DNA of 25,776 bases from the NCBI GenBank assembly GCA_018065745.1, contig JAGHSS010000195.1:1-25776 (forward strand), read 5' to 3'. This document shows, piece after piece, positions 1 through 8,431 of this stretch (positions are counted from its first letter, which is position 1; each line of letters starts with the position of its first letter). Source of the DNA: Candidatus Neoflavobacterium equi (GTDB lineage Bacteria; Bacteroidota; Bacteroidia; Flavobacteriales; Flavobacteriaceae). The notes under the pieces are model-generated. The model saw nothing but the letters and a program-made list of their open reading frames with translations. It was not told the origin of the DNA and did no database searches. The translations under genes and the position numbers were made by a program.

Positions 1-2
1 AA

Positions 3-80
3 GAAGGAAACAAAGTTTCTTATGTTGAAGAAGATGGTAAAAAAGGAAAAGTAGCAACTAACGTAACCGTGGTTGAATAG
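3..80 (+). CDS. C-terminal fragment of a probable cold-shock-domain protein (cut by window edge)
   Basis: An open frame runs in from the left edge and stops at TAG 78-80. The last residues read EEDGKKGKVATNVTVVE, preceded by GNKVSY. This resembles the last two strands of a CspA-type OB fold, where a charged EEGKKG turn is followed by AVNV. Such proteins bind single-stranded RNA or DNA as chaperones. Only 25 residues are visible, with no RNP1 or RNP2 motif, so the assignment rests on the tail alone and could be wrong. A strong terminator follows at once, so this gene ends its own transcription unit and is separate from the nuo operon. Confidence 0.5.
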   Translation, partial: EGNKVSYVEEDGKKGKVATNVTVVE

Positions 81-110
81 TATATAAATCCTATTTTCTA
101 TTAAAACTTT

Positions 111-144
111 AAAAAAGCCGTAAATAATATTTACGGCTTTTTTT
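111..144 (+). terminator. Rho-independent terminator after the first gene
   Basis: The arms GCCGTAAA (117-124) and TTTACGGC (130-137) pair perfectly. They are flanked by A6 (111-116) and T7 (138-144), which extend the stem and supply the U tract. The symmetry would let it work on either strand. It separates the left-edge gene from nuoA. Confidence 0.9.
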
Positions 145-265
145 ATTCATATCAGCAAAATTTTAACACTACTATTCTTATTGAGTCTAAATTCAAATTA
201 GCTAACTCATTGAACCACTGTAAAGACTACTAAAAAAATAAAAAGGATTATTAAATCTTAAAATA

Positions 266-273
266 TATATTTG
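266..273 (+). promoter_or_regulatory. Probable nuo operon promoter, -7 element TATATTTG
   Basis: TATATTTG matches the Bacteroidota -7 consensus TAnnTTTG exactly. It lies 29 bases before the nuoA start, giving a predicted leader of about 20-25 nt. No clear TTG is seen at the expected -33 position, where the sequence is A-rich with a TTA near 248. The stretch 145-302 is otherwise AT-rich and shows no other gene or structure. Confidence 0.5.
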
Positions 274-302
274 TGAAATAATTATTACAAATCATAACAA
301 AT

Positions 303-674
303 ATGCAAAACAACCAATTTGATTATATCCCAATTCTCATGCAATTGGGCTTGGCCGTAGGGTTTGTGGTGCTTACCATCATTGGTTCTAGTTTTTTGGG
401 ACCTAAGAGAAAATCTGCAAACAAAGACATGAATTTTGAATGTGGAGTTTCAGAAACCATTGGAGATGCTAGAACGCCATTCAGCGTGAAATATTTTCTT
501 GTGGCCATACTTTTTGTGCTTTTTGATGTGGAAGTAATTTTCTTGTATCCTTGGGCAGTAAACTTCAAAGCAATGGGATGGGACGGCTTTGCCAAAATGG
601 GAATATTCATGTTTGTTTTAATCGTCGGTCTTTTATATGAGTATAAGAGACGCGGTTTGGAATGGGATAAATAG
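303..674 (+). CDS. nuoA: NADH-quinone oxidoreductase subunit A
   Basis: This is a small membrane subunit (ND3 homologue) of proton-pumping complex I, located at the joint between the hydrophilic and membrane arms. The 123-residue product has three hydrophobic segments, at about 9-32, 63-86 and 97-113. The TM1-TM2 loop contains the family motif FECG with Cys47, equivalent to the loop cysteine of ND3 that lies near the quinone site. The second helix carries [12 protein letters not shown] with conserved acidic residues D75 and E77. Length is normal. It is the first gene of a 14-gene operon, and nuoB starts 8 nt after its stop. Confidence 0.97.
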   Translation: MQNNQFDYIPILMQLGLAVGFVVLTIIGSSFLGPKRKSANKDMNFECGVSETIGDARTPFSVKYFLVAILFVLFDVEVIFLYPWAVNFKAMGWDGFAKMGIFMFVLIVGLLYEYKRRGLEWDK

Positions 675-682
675 AAGAACAA

Positions 683-1231
683 ATGAACACAAAAGATACA
701 CATATCGTTTCCCCTCCAGAAGGTTTTTCTGGAGAGGGTTTTTTTGCTACCAAGCTGAGCGAAGTAGTGGGATTGGCACGTGCCAACTCCATGTGGCCAT
801 TGCCATTTGCTACCTCTTGCTGTGGTATTGAATTCATGGCCACCATGGCCGCAACCTATGACGTGGCTCGTTTTGGATCAGAACGCATGAGTTTCTCACC
901 AAGACAGGCAGACATGTTGTTGGTAATGGGAACCATCGCCAAAAAAATGGCGCCCATATTGAGACAGGTTTACGAACAAATGGCAGAACCAAAATGGGTA
1001 ATCGCCGTGGGAGCTTGTGCTTCTTCAGGTGGTGTTTTTGATACCTATTCTGTCCTTCAGGGAATTGACAAAGTCATTCCAGTTGATGTTTATGTCCCAG
1101 GATGTCCGCCAAGACCAGAACAGATTTTGGACGGCATCATGAGCTTGCAAGACATTGTTAAAAATGAATCTGTAAGAAGAAGAAATTCTGAAGAATACAA
1201 ACACTTACTTGAGTCTTACAACATCAAATAA
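683..1231 (+). CDS. nuoB: NADH-quinone oxidoreductase subunit B (N2 cluster subunit)
   Basis: This peripheral-arm subunit holds the terminal 4Fe-4S cluster N2, which passes electrons to quinone. All four ligands are visible: the tandem cysteines C46 and C47 in TSCCGIE, C112 in VGACASSGG, and C141 in VPGCPPRPE. The 182-residue length is normal for the family. The ATG at 683 lies 8 nt after the nuoA stop. The C-terminal tail (about 155-182) is charged and probably helical. The product works with NuoC, NuoD and NuoI, all encoded in this operon. Confidence 0.97.
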   Translation: MNTKDTHIVSPPEGFSGEGFFATKLSEVVGLARANSMWPLPFATSCCGIEFMATMAATYDVARFGSERMSFSPRQADMLLVMGTIAKKMAPILRQVYEQMAEPKWVIAVGACASSGGVFDTYSVLQGIDKVIPVDVYVPGCPPRPEQILDGIMSLQDIVKNESVRRRNSEEYKHLLESYNIK

Positions 1232-1232
1232 C

Positions 1233-1754
1233 ATGGCATTAGAGTACACATATATACAAGAAAAGTTAGAAGAAAAATTTGGTGCAGCCATCAAATCCAC
1301 AACCGTCATCCAAGAGATGTTAACCGTGGAATTGGAAGCGAGCAAAAATTTGGAAGCAATTGAATTTCTGAAGTCAGACCCCAAGCTGCGCTTCAACTTC
1401 CTGACAGATGTCTGCGGGGTGCACTATCCAGACCACACCAAAGACAGACAGTTTGCCGTGGTGTACCACATGCACAACTGGATGGACAATGTGCGCATGA
1501 GAATCAAGTGCTTTTTACCTGGAGATCAACCAGAGATTGAATCAGTGACAGCCGCTTTCTTAAGTGCCAATTGGCAGGAGCGTGAAACCTATGATTTCTA
1601 TGGCATCACCTTCAAAAATCACCCACAACTCAAACGCATTTTGAACATGGATGAAATGACGTCATTCCCGTTGAGAAAAGAATTCCCAATGGAAGACGGA
1701 GGAAGAACAGACAAGGACGACCGCTTCTTTGGACGCACGTCAAATTGCAATTAA
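1233..1754 (+). CDS. nuoC: NADH-quinone oxidoreductase subunit C (30 kDa type)
   Basis: This is a peripheral-arm subunit that packs against NuoD. The family signature is seen as WQERETYDFYGITFKNHP (the 30 kDa subunit E-R-E-x-x-D pattern), followed by LKRIL and the late FPLRKEFP motif. I chose the ATG at 1233, one base after the nuoB stop, giving 173 residues. A TTG at 1209 would add eight residues and overlap nuoB, which is less likely. The gene is separate from nuoD, unlike the fused nuoCD of enterobacteria. The last residues are RTSNCN. Confidence 0.96.
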   Translation: MALEYTYIQEKLEEKFGAAIKSTTVIQEMLTVELEASKNLEAIEFLKSDPKLRFNFLTDVCGVHYPDHTKDRQFAVVYHMHNWMDNVRMRIKCFLPGDQPEIESVTAAFLSANWQERETYDFYGITFKNHPQLKRILNMDEMTSFPLRKEFPMEDGGRTDKDDRFFGRTSNCN

Positions 1755-1775
1755 CAAACAGGAAATAACAGACGC

Positions 1776-3011
1776 ATGTCAGACTTATTATTACCACCAG
1801 AACAACGATTCGCCAAAGAAATCGAACATCGCAAAAACGAGGACGGCAGTGAATTAACCATACTTAACCTTGGTCCAACGCACCCAGCCACACACGGGAT
1901 TTTCCAAAACCTGTTGTTGATGGACGGGGAACGCATTGTGGACGGTGAAGGAACCGTGGGATACATTCACCGCGCCTTTGAGAAAATAGCTGAAAACAGA
2001 CCGTTTTATCAAATCACCGTCTTGACAGACCGCATGAACTACTGCTCCTCACCCATCAACAATATGGCGTGGTGGATGACGCTGGAAAAAGTGCTTAATA
2101 TTGAAGTGCCAAAACGCGCACAATACATGCGTGTCATCATCATGGAGTTGGCTAGAATTGCAGACCACATCATCTGTAGCTCAGTTATGGGAGTAGACAC
2201 AGGAGCCCTGACCGGGTTTTTGTATGTATTCCAATACAGAGAGAAGATTTATGAAATCTATGAAGAGATTTGTGGCGCACGTCTAACAACCAATATGGGA
2301 CGCATTGGAGGTTTTGAACGCGATTGGAGCGACGCCGCATGGCAGAAAATCAACGCCTTCTTGGAAGAATTTCCAGCAGTTTGGACAGAGTTTGAAAACC
2401 TGTTGACCCGCAATAGAATCTTCATGGACCGCACCATCAACGTGGGAGGCATCAGCGCTGAAAAAGCAATTAGCTATGGCTTCACAGGACCAAACCTGCG
2501 CGCAGCAGGAGTTGATTATGACGTGCGGGTCATGCAGCCCTACTCTTCTTATGAAGATTTTGAATTTGACATCCCTGTGGGTAAAAACGGAGACTGTTAT
2601 GACCGTTTCTGCGTCCGCAACGCAGAGGTTTGGGAATCCATGAAAATCATCAAACAGGCCATCGCAAAATTGCCAGAAGGTCCATACCACGCTGACGTGC
2701 CTGATTATTACCTCCCCCCAAAAGAAGACGTTTACAACACCATGGAAGGCTTGATCTACCACTTTAAAATTGTGATGGGTGAAGTTCCTGTACCAGTAAC
2801 TGAGGTGTACCACCCAGTGGAAGGTGGAAATGGAGAGTTGGGATTCTACTTGATCACAGACGGCAGCAGAACACCATACCGCTTGCACTTTAGACGTCCG
2901 TGTTTTATTTATTACCAAGCATACAATGAAATGGTCAAAGGGCAAATGCTTTCTGACGCCATTGCAACCCTGTCCAGCTTGAATGTTATTGCAGGAGAAT
3001 TAGACGCATAA
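1776..3011 (+). CDS. nuoD: NADH-quinone oxidoreductase subunit D (49 kDa type)
   Basis: This is the quinone-pocket subunit of complex I, descended from the NiFe-hydrogenase large subunit. The 411 residues carry GPTHPATHG (33-41) and TDRMNY (84-89). By spacing, H40 and Y89 correspond to the His and Tyr that contact the quinone headgroup in the Thermus and bovine enzymes. The hydrogenase NiFe-ligand cysteines are absent, as expected. The C-terminus carries the usual SLNVIAGELDA ending. It starts 21 nt after nuoC, and nuoE begins 3 nt after its stop. Confidence 0.97.
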   Translation: MSDLLLPPEQRFAKEIEHRKNEDGSELTILNLGPTHPATHGIFQNLLLMDGERIVDGEGTVGYIHRAFEKIAENRPFYQITVLTDRMNYCSSPINNMAWWMTLEKVLNIEVPKRAQYMRVIIMELARIADHIICSSVMGVDTGALTGFLYVFQYREKIYEIYEEICGARLTTNMGRIGGFERDWSDAAWQKINAFLEEFPAVWTEFENLLTRNRIFMDRTINVGGISAEKAISYGFTGPNLRAAGVDYDVRVMQPYSSYEDFEFDIPVGKNGDCYDRFCVRNAEVWESMKIIKQAIAKLPEGPYHADVPDYYLPPKEDVYNTMEGLIYHFKIVMGEVPVPVTEVYHPVEGGNGELGFYLITDGSRTPYRLHFRRPCFIYYQAYNEMVKGQMLSDAIATLSSLNVIAGELDA

Positions 3012-3014
3012 ATT

Positions 3015-3545
3015 ATGGAAAAGACATTACACAAACAAAATATAAATATCTCTGAAAGCTTGATGGCGCGCATTGAGGAATTGATCAGCCACTATCCTGC
3101 AGACAAGAGAAAATCTGCCTTATTGCCCGTTTTACATGAGGTACAAGACGCCCATGACAACTGGTTGAGCACAGAGCTACAAGAAAAGGTTGCTGAAATT
3201 CTGGAAATTAAACCCATTGAAGTTTTTGAAGTGGTTTCTTTTTACACCATGTACAACCAAAAACCGGTTGGAGCATACCACTTTGAATTTTGTAGAACTT
3301 CCTGCTGCATGATTCGCGGTGCAGAAGACATGATTGACTACACCTGCAACAAATTGGGCATCAAAGAAGGAGAAACAACGGCAGACGGACTGTTCACTGT
3401 GACCGGTGTGGAGTGTTTGGGAGCCTGTGGTTATGCTCCTATGATGCAGGTTGGTGATTACTATCACGAACACCTAACCCCAGAAAAAGTAGACCAGATC
3501 ATCGCTGATGCAAGAGCTGGAAATATAAAAATACACGATAAATAA
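3015..3545 (+). CDS. nuoE: NADH-quinone oxidoreductase subunit E (24 kDa, 2Fe-2S)
   Basis: This thioredoxin-fold subunit of the NADH input module carries cluster N1a. The four ligands are visible: C93 and C98 in FCRTSCC (C-x4-C), and C134 and C138 in ECLGACG (C-x3-C). The N-terminal helical part contains LLPVLHEVQDAH and EVVSFYTMY, both typical of the family. The length of 176 residues is normal. Spacing to nuoD (3 nt) and nuoF (4 nt) implies co-translation. Its presence, with NuoF and NuoG, indicates an NADH-oxidising complex I and not the 11-subunit form. Confidence 0.97.
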   Translation: MEKTLHKQNINISESLMARIEELISHYPADKRKSALLPVLHEVQDAHDNWLSTELQEKVAEILEIKPIEVFEVVSFYTMYNQKPVGAYHFEFCRTSCCMIRGAEDMIDYTCNKLGIKEGETTADGLFTVTGVECLGACGYAPMMQVGDYYHEHLTPEKVDQIIADARAGNIKIHDK

Positions 3546-3549
3546 TACC

Positions 3550-4917
3550 ATGGGACAAAAAATATTATTAGACAAAATACATATTCCAGGTATCAAAACC
3601 TATGACGTATACCGCCAAAATGGTGGGTATGCTGCTGTTGAAAAAGCGTTGAAACACATGACGCCAGATGAAATCACAGAAGAGGTGAAAACCTCAGGTC
3701 TGAAAGGACGTGGTGGCGCTGGATTCCCAATGGGAATGAAATGGAGTTTCATTGACAAAAAATCTGGTAAACCAAGACATTTGGTATGCAACGCAGATGA
3801 GTCAGAACCGGGAACATTCAAAGACCGTTATTTGATGGAACACATTCCCCACCTGTTGGTTGAAGGAATGATTGTTTCCAGCTATGCCCTGGGATGTAAC
3901 CTGTCCTACATTTACATCAGAGGTGAATATATGTGGGTGTACAAAATCTTGGAACGCGCCATCAAAGAAGCTTATGCTGCTGGATGGTTGGGTAAAAACA
4001 TCCAAGGTTCAGGATATGATTTAGACTTACACGTGCACTGTGGTGCTGGAGCATACATCTGTGGTGAAGAAACAGCGTTGATTGAATCTCTTGAAGGTAA
4101 GAGAGGAAATCCAAGAATCAAACCGCCCTTCCCTGCCATCAGCGGGTTGTGGCAAAATCCAACGGTGGTAAACAATGTGGAATCCATTTCCAACGTGCCG
4201 TGGATTGTGTTGAACTCAGGAGCTGACTATGCCAACATTGGACATGGAAAATCAACTGGAACCAAATTAATTTCTGCTTCAGGACACATAAAAAACCCAG
4301 GGGTTTATGAAATTGAATTGGGACTTAGCGTGGATGAATTCATGAATTCTGACCAGTATTTGGGTGGGATGATGAATGACAGACCGCTAAAAGCATTGGT
4401 ACCTGGAGGTTCTTCAGTGCCTATTTTACCTGCACACCTGATCTACAAAACCGCAGCGAATGAAGACCGCCTGATGACTTATGAGTCTTTGTCAGACGGA
4501 GGCTTTGCTACCGGATCCATGTTGGGTTCTGGAGGGTTCATTGTTTACAATGACACCGCGTGTATTGTGAGAAACACCTGGAACTTTTCCCGTTTCTACC
4601 ACCACGAATCCTGCGGTCAGTGTTCTCCTTGTAGAGAGGGAACCGGATGGTTGGAAAAAGTATTGTGGCGCATTGAAAACGGACAAGGACGTGAAGAAGA
4701 CATTGAATTGTTGTGGAGCATCCAATCCAAGATTGAAGGGAATACCATCTGTCCTTTGGGTGACGCAGCGGCTTGGCCGGTTGCAGCAGCCATCAGACAT
4801 TTCAGAGACGAGTTTGAATACCACATCCGCTTCCCTGAAAAGGTCAAAGACAGAAACCACTTTACGGCTGAACCTTTCAGTCAAGTGCAACATTTGATGC
4901 ACAAACAAACCCTATAA
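3550..4917 (+). CDS. nuoF: NADH-quinone oxidoreductase subunit F (51 kDa; FMN and NADH binding)
   Basis: This is the NADH dehydrogenase subunit, which oxidises NADH at FMN and holds cluster N3. The glycine-rich nucleotide-binding motif GRGGAGFPMGMKW is at 53-65 and the FMN-site motif CNADESEPGTFKDR is at 80-93. A second conserved stretch, GAGAYICGEETALIESLEG, is at 165-183. The 4Fe-4S ligands are C355, C358 and C361 in SCGQCSPCREGT, plus C401 in TICPLGDAAAWP. The 455-residue length is normal. A 53-nt gap with a hairpin separates it from nuoG, the only sizeable gap in the operon. Confidence 0.97.
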   Translation: MGQKILLDKIHIPGIKTYDVYRQNGGYAAVEKALKHMTPDEITEEVKTSGLKGRGGAGFPMGMKWSFIDKKSGKPRHLVCNADESEPGTFKDRYLMEHIPHLLVEGMIVSSYALGCNLSYIYIRGEYMWVYKILERAIKEAYAAGWLGKNIQGSGYDLDLHVHCGAGAYICGEETALIESLEGKRGNPRIKPPFPAISGLWQNPTVVNNVESISNVPWIVLNSGADYANIGHGKSTGTKLISASGHIKNPGVYEIELGLSVDEFMNSDQYLGGMMNDRPLKALVPGGSSVPILPAHLIYKTAANEDRLMTYESLSDGGFATGSMLGSGGFIVYNDTACIVRNTWNFSRFYHHESCGQCSPCREGTGWLEKVLWRIENGQGREEDIELLWSIQSKIEGNTICPLGDAAAWPVAAAIRHFRDEFEYHIRFPEKVKDRNHFTAEPFSQVQHLMHKQTL

Positions 4918-4935
4918 AAATAACAGTGATCATCC

Positions 4936-4956
4936 AAGTTTAATCCAATTAAACTT
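4936..4956 (+). promoter_or_regulatory. 9-bp perfect hairpin in the nuoF-nuoG gap
   Basis: AAGTTTAAT (4936-4944), loop CCA, ATTAAACTT (4948-4956). The stem ends 14 nt before the nuoG ATG. There is no T run after it, so it is not a standard terminator. It could be a weak pause, an mRNA processing or stability element, or a translation-tuning structure. It is AT-rich and the inter-cistronic gap is short, so chance is possible. Confidence 0.45.
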
Positions 4957-4970
4957 AAACAATAAAAGCA

Positions 4971-5990
4971 ATGAAAGTTACAATTGACGGACACGAATTA
5001 GAAGTCGAACCAGGAACAACCATCTTGCAAGCAGCCCGAATGATGGGTGGGGAATCTGTTCCTCCAGCCATGTGCTACTATTCCAAATTAAAGGGAAGTG
5101 GTGGAAAATGCAGGGCGTGTTTGGTTGAAGTTTCCAAAGGTAGCGAGGCAGACCCAAGACCCATGCCAAAATTGATGGCTTCTTGTGTTACAGGAGTTAT
5201 GGACGGTATGGAAGTGAAAAGCATCACCTCAGAAAAAGTGTTGGATGCCAGAAAATCTGTTACTGAATTTTTGTTGATCAACCATCCCTTGGATTGCCCT
5301 GTGTGCGATCAAGCGGGGGAATGTGATCTTCAAAATTTAAGTTTTAAACACGGGAAATCCCAAACCAGATACATAGAAGAAAAAAGAACTTTTGAACCAG
5401 AAGATATCGGGGATAAAATTCAATTGCACATGAACAGATGTATTCTGTGTTACCGCTGTGTGATGACCGCAGATCAATTGACAGATGAACGCGTTCACGG
5501 GGTGGTAAACAGAGGGGATCACTCTCAAATTTCTACTTGTATTTCCAAAGCCATTGACAATGAGTTTTCTGGAAATATGATTGATGTATGCCCTGTTGGT
5601 GCCTTGACAGACAAAACCTTCAGATTCAAATCCAGAGTGTGGTTTAACAAGCCATTCAACGCACACAGAAATTGTCCAACCTGTTCAGGAAAGACCACCG
5701 TGTGGATGTTTGGAAATGAAATTCAAAGGGTAACGGCAAGAAAAGACGTCTACCATGAGGTGGAAGAATTTATTTGCAACAGCTGCAGATTTGATCACAA
5801 AGAAGTGAGCGACTGGACTATTGAAGGACCGCGCAAATTTGAAAAAGACTCTGTAATCAACCAAAATAATTACACCCGTCCCCTAATACCTGTGACCATT
5901 CAAACAGAAGATCACATCTTGAAAGGACGTGAGGAAGACCGCAAAAAAATCAGTATGAAAGACATTCCTTTAACACCAAAAAATTCTTAG
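4971..5990 (+). CDS. nuoG: NADH-quinone oxidoreductase subunit G, short form without the molybdopterin-type domain
   Basis: This iron-sulfur subunit relays electrons from NuoF towards NuoI. The N-terminal ferredoxin domain has 2Fe-2S ligands C35, C47, C50 and C72. The next domain has H105, C109, C112 and C118 (HPLDCPVCDQAGEC, cluster N4), then C157, C160, C163 and C207 (RCILCYRC and DVCPVG, cluster N5). A final small region has two CxxC pairs, C235/C238 and C269/C272, matching the Fe4S4 segment that normally opens the molybdopterin-oxidoreductase domain. The protein then ends at 339 residues, whereas E. coli-type NuoG is about 900. I recall similarly short NuoG proteins in other Flavobacteriia, so this is probably the lineage form and not a truncation. 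Confidence 0.93.
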   Translation: MKVTIDGHELEVEPGTTILQAARMMGGESVPPAMCYYSKLKGSGGKCRACLVEVSKGSEADPRPMPKLMASCVTGVMDGMEVKSITSEKVLDARKSVTEFLLINHPLDCPVCDQAGECDLQNLSFKHGKSQTRYIEEKRTFEPEDIGDKIQLHMNRCILCYRCVMTADQLTDERVHGVVNRGDHSQISTCISKAIDNEFSGNMIDVCPVGALTDKTFRFKSRVWFNKPFNAHRNCPTCSGKTTVWMFGNEIQRVTARKDVYHEVEEFICNSCRFDHKEVSDWTIEGPRKFEKDSVINQNNYTRPLIPVTIQTEDHILKGREEDRKKISMKDIPLTPKNS

Positions 5991-5994
5991 AGGC

Positions 5995-7026
5995 ATGGAT
6001 CAAGCAATCATCATAGAAAAGGGCATCGTCATTGTTGCCGTTTTTGCCATCACCATGTTGATGGCCATGTATGCCACCTTGGCTGAAAGAAAAATTGCCG
6101 CTTGGTTGCAAGACCGCATCGGTCCAAACCGCGCGGGATTTGGAGGGATTTTACAACCGTTAGCTGACGGTTTAAAACTGTTTTCAAAAGAAGAATTTAT
6201 GCCAGACACCCCAAACAAATTTTTGTTTTTGGTGGGTCCGGCAATCTCCATGAGCATGGCTTTGATGACCAGTGCCGTGATTCCGTGGGGAGACAAATTG
6301 ATTGTGGGTGGCCGTGAGGTCATCTTGCAAGCAACAGACATCAACGCTGCCTTGCTTTATGTATTTGCTGTGTTGAGTGTGGGTGTTTATGGAATCATGA
6401 TTGGTGGTTGGGCTTCCAACAACAAATATTCCCTGATGTCTGCCATGCGTGCAGCTTCCCAAATGATCTCTTATGAGGTAGCCATGGGATTGTCTGTCAT
6501 CGCTTTGATCATGATGTCTGGAACCTTGAGTTTAAAAGAAATCGCCTTGCAACAGCAGGGTATGAACTGGAATGTATTTTACCAACCGTTGGGATTCATC
6601 ATCTTCTTGGTGTGTTCCTTTGCAGAAACCAACAGAACGCCTTTTGACTTGGCTGAATGTGAGGCAGAGTTAATTGGTGGGTATCACACAGAATACAGTT
6701 CCATGAGAATGGGATTCTACCTGTTTGCTGAATATGCAAGTATGTTTATCTCTTCAGCAATTTTGGCTGTGCTTTATTTTGGTGCTTACAACTACCCAGG
6801 AATGGAGTGGATGGCTCAAAATGTAGGCGTTAATGTGGCCAATGGTATTGGAATTGGCGTTTTGTTCTTGAAAATTTTCTTCTTCATCTTCTTTTATATG
6901 TGGGTGCGTTGGACCATTCCAAGATTCAGATACGACCAATTGATGCACCTGGGATGGAAAATTTTAATTCCACTTGCTATTGTAAATATTATTATCACCG
7001 GAGTAGTCATCTTGCTGTTCCAATAA
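5995..7026 (+). CDS. nuoH: NADH-quinone oxidoreductase subunit H (ND1 homologue)
   Basis: This membrane subunit forms the quinone entry tunnel and the first part of the proton-transfer path. The 343 residues are mostly hydrophobic, with about eight membrane segments. Family motifs seen are AERKIAAWLQDRIGPNRAG (30-48) and the acidic loop ETNRTPFDLAECEAELIGGY (211-230), which supplies the chain of carboxylates (E211, D218, E221, E223, E225) at the quinone/E-channel junction. The later HTEYSSM motif is also present. The ATG at 5995 is 4 nt after the nuoG stop. Confidence 0.97.
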   Translation: MDQAIIIEKGIVIVAVFAITMLMAMYATLAERKIAAWLQDRIGPNRAGFGGILQPLADGLKLFSKEEFMPDTPNKFLFLVGPAISMSMALMTSAVIPWGDKLIVGGREVILQATDINAALLYVFAVLSVGVYGIMIGGWASNNKYSLMSAMRAASQMISYEVAMGLSVIALIMMSGTLSLKEIALQQQGMNWNVFYQPLGFIIFLVCSFAETNRTPFDLAECEAELIGGYHTEYSSMRMGFYLFAEYASMFISSAILAVLYFGAYNYPGMEWMAQNVGVNVANGIGIGVLFLKIFFFIFFYMWVRWTIPRFRYDQLMHLGWKILIPLAIVNIIITGVVILLFQ

Positions 7027-7037
7027 AATAAAGTACT

Positions 7038-7574
7038 ATGTCACTAGATACCGTTTCATTATCAGGTAGAAAAAAAGAGGTGGTCAACAATAAAATGAAT
7101 TTTTGGGAAAGCCTGTACCTCATCGCTATTGCCAAAGGTTTATGGATCACCCTGGGACACCTTTTTACCCGCAAAGTAACCATTAAGTACCCAGAGCAAG
7201 TGCGCCCTGTTTCCCCAATATACCGCGGTCAACACCTGTTGAAACGCGATGAACAAGGAAGAGAAAATTGCACGGCCTGTGGTTTGTGCGCTTTGTCTTG
7301 CCCTGCTGAAGCCATCACCATGAAGGCGGCAGAACGCAAACCAGGAGAAGAGCATTTGTACAGAGAAGAGAAATATGCAGAAATATATGAAATCAATATG
7401 TTGCGCTGTATTTTCTGTGGACTGTGTGAAGAGGCTTGTCCAAAAGACGCCATTTATTTAACACTTTCAAAAAAGTTTGTCAAAGCAGCTTCAGATCGCG
7501 AAGATTTTATCTATGGTAAAGACCGTTTGGTTATGCCTTTGGAAATGGCCATTGCAAACACTAAAACTAATTAA
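7038..7574 (+). CDS. nuoI: NADH-quinone oxidoreductase subunit I (two 4Fe-4S clusters, N6a and N6b)
   Basis: This 8Fe ferredoxin-type subunit connects NuoG to NuoB. Two CxxCxxCxxxC motifs are visible: C78, C81, C84 and C88 in NCTACGLCALSCP, and C124, C127, C130 and C134 in RCIFCGLCEEACP. The N-terminal part (about 20-45) is amphipathic and lies on the membrane arm in known structures. The length of 178 residues is normal. An alternative in-frame ATG (M20) would shorten it, but the 11-nt distance from nuoH supports the start at 7038. nuoJ follows 2 nt after the stop. Confidence 0.96.
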   Translation: MSLDTVSLSGRKKEVVNNKMNFWESLYLIAIAKGLWITLGHLFTRKVTIKYPEQVRPVSPIYRGQHLLKRDEQGRENCTACGLCALSCPAEAITMKAAERKPGEEHLYREEKYAEIYEINMLRCIFCGLCEEACPKDAIYLTLSKKFVKAASDREDFIYGKDRLVMPLEMAIANTKTN

Positions 7575-7576
7575 TC

Positions 7577-8101
7577 ATGGGAGAAATTATATTTTATTTC
7601 CTTGCAGCAATCACCCTGGGAACAGCCTTCCTGACGGTATTGAGTAGAAATCCCATCCACTCTGCAATCTATTTAGTCATCTGTTTCTTTTCCATTGCCG
7701 GTCATTATTTGCTGCTAAATGCACAATTCTTGGCCATTGTTCACATCATTGTGTACTCTGGAGCCATCATGATCTTGATGCTTTTTACCATCATGTTGAT
7801 GAACCTTCACGCCAATTTGGAAAAATACAAACCAACCATGATCAACCTGGGTGCCACCGTTGGGTTCTGCCTTTTGGGACTGATCTTAATCTCTGGTTTG
7901 ATGCACACCAAACCTGTAGTGGAAAGCTATTATTATGGTGGAGAAGATTTTCAATCCATCAACGTCTTGGGTCAAGTCCTGATGAATGATTATGTAGTTC
8001 CATTTGAATTTGTATCCGTTTTACTTTTGGTAGCCATGATTGGAGCGGTGTTGATTTCAAAAAAAGATACGGTTAAAAAAGATACTATTAAAAAAGCTTA
8101 A
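7577..8101 (+). CDS. nuoJ: NADH-quinone oxidoreductase subunit J (ND6 homologue)
   Basis: This is a membrane-arm subunit with about five hydrophobic segments in 174 residues. The third helix has the family motif VYSGAIMILMLFTIMLMN beginning near Y60, the region that forms the pi-bulge seen in complex I structures and gates coupling to the proton channels. The C-terminus is lysine-rich (KKDTVKKDTIKKA) and presumably faces the cytoplasm. It lies 2 nt after nuoI and 3 nt before nuoK. Confidence 0.95.
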   Translation: MGEIIFYFLAAITLGTAFLTVLSRNPIHSAIYLVICFFSIAGHYLLLNAQFLAIVHIIVYSGAIMILMLFTIMLMNLHANLEKYKPTMINLGATVGFCLLGLILISGLMHTKPVVESYYYGGEDFQSINVLGQVLMNDYVVPFEFVSVLLLVAMIGAVLISKKDTVKKDTIKKA

Positions 8102-8104
8102 TCC

Positions 8105-8425
8105 ATGGAAACCATTTTACAAGAAATTGGTATTGAAACCTATTTATACTTATCGGCCTTGCTTTTTTGCATTGGCGTTTTTGGACTGTTGTTGAGAAGA
8201 AATGCCATTGTGATGTTCATGAGCATTGAAATTATGTTGAATGCAGTGAATCTGATGTTGGTTGCTTTTTCAACCTTCCACCAAGATGCCGCTGGTCAAG
8301 TATTTGTCTTTTTCTCAATGGCCGTTGCCGCAGCTGAAGTAGCTGTTGGATTGGCGGTAATTGTAGCCATATTTAGAAATATCGGGTCTATTGATGTAGA
8401 TCAATTAAAAAATTTAAAAGGATAA
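8105..8425 (+). CDS. nuoK: NADH-quinone oxidoreductase subunit K (ND4L homologue)
   Basis: This three-helix membrane subunit forms part of a proton path between NuoH/J and NuoN. The two essential buried glutamates of the family are present: E42 in [12 protein letters not shown] and E78 in [10 protein letters not shown], matching E36 and E72 of the E. coli protein. The length of 106 residues is normal. The start lies 3 nt after nuoJ, and nuoL follows 6 nt after the stop. Confidence 0.96.
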   Translation: METILQEIGIETYLYLSALLFCIGVFGLLLRRNAIVMFMSIEIMLNAVNLMLVAFSTFHQDAAGQVFVFFSMAVAAAEVAVGLAVIVAIFRNIGSIDVDQLKNLKG

Positions 8426-8431
8426 CGTTCC

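Noticed and set aside
1209..1232. TTG start extending nuoC by eight residues into nuoB
   Set aside because: The ATG at 1233 fits the one-base spacing after nuoB and a normal NuoC N-terminus.
2283..2945. 220-codon minus-strand ORF inside nuoD
   Set aside because: It lies entirely opposite a well-conserved gene and shows no family features; a shadow frame.
4971..5990. NuoG as a truncated pseudogene
   Set aside because: All cluster ligands are present, the frame is clean, nuoH starts 4 nt later, and short NuoG forms appear usual in this lineage.
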